Of a DNA stretch of 5,905 nucleotides, positions 1 to 4,486 are shown in pieces. The DNA lies in NCBI GenBank assembly GCA_964526035.1, contig CAZGKE010000190.1, positions 1-5,905 of the forward strand. Direction: 5' to 3'. The notes beneath the pieces are model-generated. The model made no database searches and had not been told where the DNA came from. It worked only from the letters and a program-made list of their open reading frames with translations. The position numbers and the translations under genes were made by a program. The stretch is from DAOMOD01 sp964526035. GTDB lineage: Bacteria; Pseudomonadota; Gammaproteobacteria; Xanthomonadales; BPKI01. Positions within the stretch are counted from its first letter, which is position 1. The number at the start of each line of letters is the position of its first letter.

Positions 1-412
1 ACAAAGACACCAAGGTCATCTGCCAGGGCTTCACCGGCCAGCAGGGCACCTTCCACTCCGAGCAGGCGCTCGACTACGGCACCAAACTGGTCGGCGGCGT
101 CACGCCCGGCAAGGGCGGCAAGGAGCATATCGGACTGCCCGTGTTCAATACGGTGCAGGACGCCGTCGACGACACCGGCGCCACCGCCAGCGTCATCTAC
201 GTGCCGCCACCCTTTGCCGCCGACGCCATCCTCGAGGCCGCCGACGCCGGCATCGAAGTGATCGTGTGCATCACCGAGGGGATTCCGGTACTCGACATGT
301 TGCGCGTGAAGAACGTGCTGGAGCACCACTACCACGACACCCGACTGATCGGCCCCAACTGCCCCGGCATCATCACCCCCGGCGAGTGCAAGATCGGCAT
401 CATGCCCGGACA
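1..412 (+). CDS. sucD: Succinyl-CoA synthetase (ADP/GDP-forming) alpha subunit, 5' part, interrupted by assembly gap
   Basis: SucD pairs with SucC to convert succinyl-CoA plus ADP or GDP and phosphate to succinate, CoA and ATP or GTP in the cytoplasmic TCA cycle. The reading frame uses codons starting at 3, 6, 9 and so on. The first complete codon corresponds to about residue 7 of the E. coli protein, so only about six N-terminal codons lie outside the window. The CoA-binding Rossmann domain is visible: GFTGQQGTFH at about residues 15-24, VGGVTPGKGG, then SVIYVPPPFAADAILEA, then CITEGIPVLDM and IGPNCPGIITPGECKIGIMPG. The frame stops being readable at the Ns inside the His codon of the usual GHIHKPG segment. 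The GTG at 141 is an internal valine and not a start. Family identity is certain from these motifs. Whether this piece and the one after the gap come from the same genome is doubtful. SucC is expected just upstream, by family convention. Confidence 0.95.
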
Positions 413-569
413 NNNNNNNNNNCGTCGCCATCACCGAGGGCATCCCGGTGCTCGACATGCTGCGCGTCAAGCACGCGCTGGCGCACTACGACGAATGCTG
501 GCTGATCGGCCCCAACTGCCCCGGCATCATCACCCCGGGCGAGTGCAAGATCGGCATCATGCCCGGCCA
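263..569 (+). repeat. Duplicated sucD segment either side of the gap (263-412 and 423-569)
   Basis: Positions 263-412 and 423-569 align end to end, 150 against 147 bases. I count 19 mismatches plus one codon missing from the right copy. Both encode the segment from ITEGIPVLDMLRVK to LIGPNCPG and IGIMPG. The first 79 aligned bases hold 17 of the mismatches and the one-codon gap. The last 68 bases, over the strongly conserved loop, hold only two. The copies are too divergent to be sequencing error. They look like two alleles or two related genomes whose contig ends overlap. A true tandem duplication inside sucD is the less likely alternative. Confidence 0.85.
413..422. other. Assembly gap of ten Ns
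   Basis: Ten consecutive undetermined bases interrupt sucD. The flanks do not continue one another. The left flank reads codons at positions divisible by three and the right flank reads one frame away, repeating sequence already read. The length is therefore an arbitrary scaffolding pad, and the true distance is negative: the flanks overlap by about 147-150 bases. Confidence 0.97.
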
Positions 570-1017
570 CATCCACAAGCCCGGCAAGGTCGGCATCGTC
601 AGCCGTTCAGGCACCTTGACCTACGAGGCGGTGTTCCAGACCACCCAGGCCGGGCTCGGTCAGAGCACCTGCATCGGTATCGGTGGCGACCCGCTCAACG
701 GCATGAACTTCATCGACTGCCTGAAGCTGTTCCAGGACGATCCCGGAACGGAAGGCATCATCATGGTCGGCGAGATCGGCGGCTCGGCCGAAGAAGAGGC
801 TGCGGAGTTCATCAAGGAGTATGTGACCAAGCCGGTGGTCGCCTACATCGCCGGCGCCACCGCCCCGCCCGGCAAGCGCATGGGTCACGCCGGTGCCATC
901 ATCTCCGGTGGCAAGGGTACTGCTGCAGCCAAGTTCGAAGCGCTGGAGGAAGCCGGTGCCACCACGGTGCGCTCCCCGGCGGATCTGGGCCGCGCCCTCG
1001 TCGAGCGCATGCAGTAG
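424..1017 (+). CDS. sucD: Succinyl-CoA synthetase alpha subunit, 3' part, after assembly gap
   Basis: This is the rest of SucD, with codons starting at 424, 427 and so on to the TAG at 1015-1017. It has no genuine start of its own. The ATG at 448 is an internal methionine in VLDMLRVK. The piece contains the end of the CoA-binding domain, the GHIHKPGKVGIVSRSGTLTYE stretch, the IGGDPLNGMNFIDCLKLF and GEIGGSAEEEAAEFIK segments, and the active-site loop KRMGHAGAIISGGKGT. The His codon at 886-888 is the catalytic phosphohistidine that passes phosphate to the nucleotide site in SucC. Joined to the left piece at the shared VxITEG, the protein would be about 290 residues with this His near 248, matching the roughly 289-residue E. 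coli protein and its His 247. The C-terminus PADLGRALVERMQ is family-typical and complete, so nothing indicates a pseudogene. nadE follows 38 bp later. Confidence 0.95.
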   Translation, partial: VAITEGIPVLDMLRVKHALAHYDECWLIGPNCPGIITPGECKIGIMPGHIHKPGKVGIVSRSGTLTYEAVFQTTQAGLGQSTCIGIGGDPLNGMNFIDCLKLFQDDPGTEGIIMVGEIGGSAEEEAAEFIKEYVTKPVVAYIAGATAPPGKRMGHAGAIISGGKGTAAAKFEALEEAGATTVRSPADLGRALVERMQ

Positions 1018-1042
1018 TCGCGTCGCGCCGGGCGCGTCGCGA
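1018..1042 (+). other. GC-rich stem-loop between sucD and nadE
   Basis: A 25-base inverted repeat begins immediately after the sucD stop codon. Its left arm TCGCGTCGCGC and right arm GCGCGTCGCGA flank CGG. As RNA this gives eleven positions per arm with a single central U-U mismatch and a three-base loop. There is no T-run after it (GCGGGGATTGCCC follows), so it is a poor intrinsic terminator. It could be a 3'-end stabiliser of the sucCD message, an attenuating hairpin or a Rho-associated end. It finishes directly against the likely nadE ribosome-binding region. Confidence 0.6.
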
Positions 1043-1048
1043 GCGGGG
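1043..1048 (+). promoter_or_regulatory. Weak ribosome-binding site of nadE
   Basis: GCGGGG lies seven bases before the ATG at 1056. It is a poor match to AGGAGG but is the only purine-rich stretch at a suitable distance. It directly follows the 1018-1042 stem, so folding of that stem could affect access to it. Confidence 0.4.
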
Positions 1049-1055
1049 ATTGCCC

Positions 1056-2675
1056 ATGCTGCGGATTGCCTTGGCCCAGTGCGATTTCGCGGTTGGTGCG
1101 GTGGCCGCCAATGCTGCGCGGATCGCGTCGCTGATGGCTGAAGCGCGCGACGGCGGGGCGCATCTGGCGGTGTTCCCCGAGCTCGCGGTTTCCGGCTATC
1201 CACCCGAGGACCTGCTGTATCGCCGCGCTTTCGTCGAGGCGTGCGCCGCGGCCGCCGAAGCCCTGGCCGCGGCGACGCAGGACCTCGAAGCGGTGGTCGG
1301 CACGCCTGCGACCAGCGACGGCGCGCTGCGCAATGCCGCGCTGTGGTTTGCCGACGGCCGGCGCGTGGCCTGCTACGCCAAGCAGGAATTGCCCAACCAC
1401 ACGGTGTTCGACGAGAAGCGCTACTTCACTGCCGGCCCTGCGCAGCCGCTGCTGCGCGAGGTGGCCGGCGTGCAGGTGGCGGTGATCGTGTGTGAGGACG
1501 CCTGGGTCGAAGGCCCGGCCGCACAGGCAGCCGCGGCGGGTGCGCAGCTGCTGCTGGTAATCAATGCATCGCCATTCGAGCGCGGCAAGGATGTACGCCG
1601 CGAAGCCCTGCTGTCGGCGCGCGCTCGCCAGCACGGCATGGCGATCGCCTACGTGAACTGCGTCGGCGGCCAGGACGATCTGGTGTTCGATGGCGGAAGC
1701 CTGTTGGTGGACAGCGATGGCCGAGTGGCGGCGCGTGCCGAAGCCTGCGTCGAGACGCTGTTGTTGGCCGATTTCGATCCAGCTTTGCGGCGCTTCAGTA
1801 CGGTCGACTGGCTCAGCGAGTCTGACGGGGGCGTCGAATCGCAGGTGTATCGCGCGGCGGTGCGCGCCACAGCGGACTACGTCGAAAAGAACCGGTTTCC
1901 CGGCGTGTTGCTCGGCCTTTCGGGCGGCATCGATTCGGCGCTGGTGCTTGCCATTGCGGTGGATGCACTGGGACCGGAGCGGGTCACTGCGGTGATGCTG
2001 CCGTCGCGCTACACCTCGCAGCTCAGTACCGATCTGGCCACGGCGCAGGCAGGCACGCTTGGCGTCTCGCTCCTGGAGCTGCCCATCGAGTCGCCGTTCC
2101 AGGCTTTCATGGGCGTGCTGGCGCCGCAGTTCGAGGGGCAGCCGCCGGATGTCACCGAGGAGAACCTGCAGTCGCGCAGCCGCGGGGCGCTGCTGATGGC
2201 GCTTTCCAATCGCGGCGGACGTCTGCTGTTGACCACCGGAAACAAGAGCGAAATGGCGGTGGGTTACGCCACGCTGTACGGCGACATGTGCGGAGGCTTC
2301 GCTCCGATCAAGGATCTCTACAAGACCGAGGTCTTTGCGCTGGCACGCTGGCGCAATCGCAGCGTGGAAGTCATTCCGGCCGGCGTCATCGAGCGACCGC
2401 CGTCGGCGGAACTTCGCGAAGGCCAGACCGACCAGGATTCGCTGCCGCCCTACGAGGTGCTCGACGCCATGCTGCGCGGATTCATCGACGAGGATCGCTC
2501 GATCGCCGAGCTGGTGGCCGAGGGCATCGCCGAGCAGGCGGTCGTCGAGCGGGTCACGCGCCTGGTGCTGGGCAGCGAGTTCAAGCGCCGCCAGTCGGCA
2601 CCCGGGCCGAAACTGGGTCCGCGCGCCTTCGGCCGCGATCGCCGCTATCCCGTCACCAGCGGCTGGAAGGGTTGA
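1056..2675 (+). CDS. nadE: Glutamine-dependent NAD+ synthase
   Basis: This cytoplasmic enzyme catalyses the last step of NAD+ synthesis: deamido-NAD+ is adenylated with ATP and amidated with ammonia from glutamine. The 539-residue, two-domain form is usual for glutamine-dependent NadE; the E. coli enzyme is the short ammonia-dependent type. Residues 1-250 are a nitrilase-type glutaminase with the expected triad: Glu42 in FPELAVSGYPPEDLL, Lys109 in AKQELPNHTVFDEKRYF and Cys146 in VIVCEDAW. Residues 260-539 are the synthetase domain. It has the ATP pyrophosphatase loop LSGGIDSA at 288-295, TTGNKSEMAVGYATLYGDM at 393-411, and the conserved end RRQSAPGPKLGPRAFGRDRRYP. The ATG at 1056 fits because LRIALAQ begins the first nitrilase strand. 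The frame is open upstream through sucD and the gap, but that is chance. A TTG two codons earlier is less likely. The gene sits 38 bp after sucD and 39 bp before pilS, so co-transcription is possible. Confidence 0.97.
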   Translation: MLRIALAQCDFAVGAVAANAARIASLMAEARDGGAHLAVFPELAVSGYPPEDLLYRRAFVEACAAAAEALAAATQDLEAVVGTPATSDGALRNAALWFADGRRVACYAKQELPNHTVFDEKRYFTAGPAQPLLREVAGVQVAVIVCEDAWVEGPAAQAAAAGAQLLLVINASPFERGKDVRREALLSARARQHGMAIAYVNCVGGQDDLVFDGGSLLVDSDGRVAARAEACVETLLLADFDPALRRFSTVDWLSESDGGVESQVYRAAVRATADYVEKNRFPGVLLGLSGGIDSALVLAIAVDALGPERVTAVMLPSRYTSQLSTDLATAQAGTLGVSLLELPIESPFQAFMGVLAPQFEGQPPDVTEENLQSRSRGALLMALSNRGGRLLLTTGNKSEMAVGYATLYGDMCGGFAPIKDLYKTEVFALARWRNRSVEVIPAGVIERPPSAELREGQTDQDSLPPYEVLDAMLRGFIDEDRSIAELVAEGIAEQAVVERVTRLVLGSEFKRRQSAPGPKLGPRAFGRDRRYPVTSGWKG

Positions 2676-2680
2676 GCGCG

Positions 2681-2703
2681 AGGCCCTTGGGGTCCCAAGG
2701 CCT
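2681..2703 (+). promoter_or_regulatory. Dyad between nadE and pilS: possible operator or weak terminator hairpin
   Basis: CCTTGGG (2685-2691) and CCCAAGG (2694-2700) are perfect inverted arms around GT. Allowing C2684 to bulge, AGG/CCT extends the pairing to 2681-2703. As RNA it could close with a GGTC tetraloop. No T-run follows, so it is not a convincing intrinsic terminator of nadE. As DNA it sits directly upstream of, and at its outer edge touches, the TATACT box, a position suited to a regulator of pilS. Confidence 0.4.
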
Positions 2704-2708
2704 ATACT
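2703..2708 (+). promoter_or_regulatory. Candidate -10 box of pilS, leaderless geometry
   Basis: TATACT matches five of six bases of the sigma-70 -10 consensus and lies six bases before the pilS ATG. Transcription would then start at or next to the A of the start codon, giving a leaderless message. This agrees with the lack of a usable Shine-Dalgarno: the nearest, AAGG at 2697-2700, is 14 bases from the ATG. No -35 element is found at 16-19 bp spacing. TTGAGC at 2672-2677 is 25 bp away, which is too far. This is prediction only. Confidence 0.35.
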
Positions 2709-2714
2709 GCAGCG

Positions 2715-4394
2715 ATGGCTAACCTTGCGGCCGCAAAATCGCAGTCGACTGCGCAGATTGCGCTCACTCGCTTCGAGCTGAGTCGCCGCGAGTTCTACTT
2801 CTACAATCTCTACAGGCTGCTGCAGGCGACGCTGCTGGGCGGTGTGGCCTTCAGTCCGCTGGTCGCGCCCTTCGTCGAGGTGCGCTCGCCGCTGCTGGCG
2901 CAGATGGTGGCGGTGGCCTTCCTGCTGCTGGCTTTTGCCGGCTTTCTGCTCGGGCAGCGCCGTCCCGACCTGATCCGCGTGCTGACGGTGATCGGAGTGG
3001 CCACCGATTGCCTGGTGGCGGGTGTCGCCATGTACTGCGTGGTCGGCATGTCCAACGGCATCGCCTTGCTGCTGGTGGTCAATGTGGGTGCCGGGGCGGT
3101 GCTGCTGCCGCCGCGCATGGCGCTCAGTCTGGCCGGCCTGGCGGGCGTGGTGACGGTGGGCGAGGGTCTGCTGGCGCGTCAGCTTCACGGCGGCATCGAG
3201 CGCAACCTGGTCGAGGCCTTGCTGTTTGGCGTGACCTACGTCGGACTTGCCGCCCTGGTCTACCTCCTTGCGCAACGATTGCGCGAGTCGCAGGCGCTCG
3301 CCGAGCGCCGCGGCGAAGAGGTGGCCAATCTGGCACAGCTCAACGAACTGATCATCCGCCGCATGCGATCAGGCGTCATAGTGGTCGATCGCGCGCAGCG
3401 CATCCACCTTTGCAACGAGGTGGCGTGGATGATGCTCGGCCAGCCGCCGGCGGAGCAGCGCAACCTCGGCGAACTGGCGCCCGGCCTTGCCCAGCGCCTG
3501 CACCAGTGGCGCACCGGCCTGCGCCGCAGCAGTCGTTCTGACGGCGTGGTGCTGGTTGAAGGCGGCCCGGAAGTGGTGCCGCATTTCACCGGCCTCAACC
3601 TTGAGGGCACCCTCCACCTGGTGTTTCTGGAAGACACTTCGCTGTTGTCCCAGCGGGCCGAGGAAATGACGCTGGCCTCACTGGGTCGACTTTCTGCCAG
3701 CATCGCGCACGAGATACGCAACCCGCTGGCGGCGATCAGCTATTCGGCCCAGCTGCTTGCGGAATCGGAGGACCTCAATGTCGCCGACACGCGGCTGGTG
3801 GAGATCGTCAACAGCCACTGCCAGCGCATGAACGGGATCGTCGAAAACATCCTGCAGCTTTCGCGGCGCGAGCGTTCGCGGCCCGAGGAACTGGACCTGG
3901 TCGGCTGGGCGCTGGCCTTCGTCGAGGACTATCGCAGCAGTCATGACATGGGCCGCGATGAATTGCGAACAGTGCTCCCCGACCGACCGGTCGGGGTCAT
4001 TGTCGACCCGCAGCACCTGCATCAGGTGGCGGCCAATCTCGTCGACAACGCGCGACGCTACGGTCACGCGCCGGGTGAGCCGGCGCGCATCGTGATTGCC
4101 GTCGGGCAGGAAAGTGCCCGACCGGTCAGCATGGACGTCATTGATCGCGGGCCCGGAATTCCCGCGCGGGTTGCGGAAAACATCTTCGAGCCATTTTTCA
4201 CCACCCACGAGTTCGGAACGGGGCTGGGTCTGTACATTGCGCGCCAGCTTTGCGAAGCCAACGGCATCAGCCTCGACTTCCATCCGCTGGCTGGCGGGGG
4301 CAGCTGTTTTCGCATCGGCTTTGCTCCGGCGCCCCTGTTCGGGCGGGAAAGCACCTCAGCCGAGCGCCCTGCCGGCAAAAAGATTTACACTTGA
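2715..4394 (+). CDS. pilS: PilS-type membrane sensor histidine kinase
   Basis: This is the sensor kinase of the type IV pilus two-component system. In known relatives it sits in the inner membrane, monitors pilin and controls phosphorylation of PilR. The protein has 559 residues. An N-terminal cytoplasmic stretch ends in REFYFYNLYRLLQ. About six hydrophobic segments follow (roughly 33-53, 61-80, 88-110, 112-131, 134-153 and 165-187), the number expected for PilS. Residues 204-310 resemble a PAS domain (SGVIVVDRAQRIHLCNE). The kinase core is complete: H-box SIAHEIRNPLAAI with phospho-acceptor His332 and the E-x-x-N phosphatase motif, N-box NLVDNARRYG (Asn441, Asn445), G1 DVIDRGPGIP, F-box IFEPFFTT and G2 GTGLGLYIAR. 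After the fold comes a tail of about 25 residues, probably disordered. The ATG at 2715 leaves a reasonable N-terminal tail and no better start was seen. It is close to nadE (39 bp) and is followed by its regulator. The name is inferred from topology and partner. Confidence 0.9.
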   Translation: MANLAAAKSQSTAQIALTRFELSRREFYFYNLYRLLQATLLGGVAFSPLVAPFVEVRSPLLAQMVAVAFLLLAFAGFLLGQRRPDLIRVLTVIGVATDCLVAGVAMYCVVGMSNGIALLLVVNVGAGAVLLPPRMALSLAGLAGVVTVGEGLLARQLHGGIERNLVEALLFGVTYVGLAALVYLLAQRLRESQALAERRGEEVANLAQLNELIIRRMRSGVIVVDRAQRIHLCNEVAWMMLGQPPAEQRNLGELAPGLAQRLHQWRTGLRRSSRSDGVVLVEGGPEVVPHFTGLNLEGTLHLVFLEDTSLLSQRAEEMTLASLGRLSASIAHEIRNPLAAISYSAQLLAESEDLNVADTRLVEIVNSHCQRMNGIVENILQLSRRERSRPEELDLVGWALAFVEDYRSSHDMGRDELRTVLPDRPVGVIVDPQHLHQVAANLVDNARRYGHAPGEPARIVIAVGQESARPVSMDVIDRGPGIPARVAENIFEPFFTTHEFGTGLGLYIARQLCEANGISLDFHPLAGGGSCFRIGFAPAPLFGRESTSAERPAGKKIYT

Positions 4395-4486
4395 ATGCAG
4401 CAATTGTTGCCGGATAGCTTCACAATCAGGCGCTTGAAGGACGGGCCCTGGTCGGTTTCCGACAGGCCAAGCCCGAGTCACGCTAA
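4395..4486 (+). other. pilS-pilR spacer with weak stem-loop
   Basis: This 92-bp stretch separates the kinase from its regulator, with no coding potential worth calling. At 4447-4466, CCTG-G-TCGG-TTT-CCGA-CAGG can form eight base pairs with one bulged G and a TTT loop; no T-run follows. At 4397-4410, GCAGCAATTGTTGC is an AT-centred near-palindrome with one mismatched pair. I found no convincing sigma-70 promoter, only fragments such as TTGAAT at 4391 and CACAAT at 4421 at unsuitable spacing. I found no GG-N10-GC sigma-54 site of the TGGCAC/TTGC type. The spacer is long for a tightly coupled pair, so separate expression of pilR is possible. Confidence 0.45.

Noticed and set aside
263..569. A true frameshifted or pseudogenised sucD
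   Set aside because: Both sides are intact up to the Ns, and the frame change coincides with a fixed-length N pad and with repeated sequence. Overlap-merging restores a normal-length protein.
448..1017. An independent 189-residue SucD-like gene starting at ATG 448
   Set aside because: The coding frame and SucD similarity continue upstream of 448 to the first base after the Ns, and that ATG is the internal methionine of VLDMLRVK.
141..2675. One 844-codon open frame spanning sucD, the Ns and nadE
   Set aside because: It starts at an internal GTG of sucD, crosses the gap, then reads the right half of sucD out of frame as Arg/His-rich nonsense before entering nadE. It is not a fusion protein. 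The real units are the two sucD pieces and nadE from 1056.
2685..2700. Intrinsic terminator of nadE
   Set aside because: The hairpin arms are followed by CCTATACTGC and not a T-run, so I kept it only as a dyad of uncertain role.
2672..2708. TTGAGC at 2672 paired with TATACT at 2703 as a full sigma-70 promoter
   Set aside because: The spacing is 25 bp, well beyond the workable 15-19 bp range.
885..3275. A 796-codon open frame on the minus strand opposite nadE and the start of pilS
   Set aside because: Its composition is rich in Arg, His, Gln and Ala with no recognisable domain, and it lies antisense to a fully conserved nadE. Long stop-free antisense frames are expected in GC-rich coding DNA.
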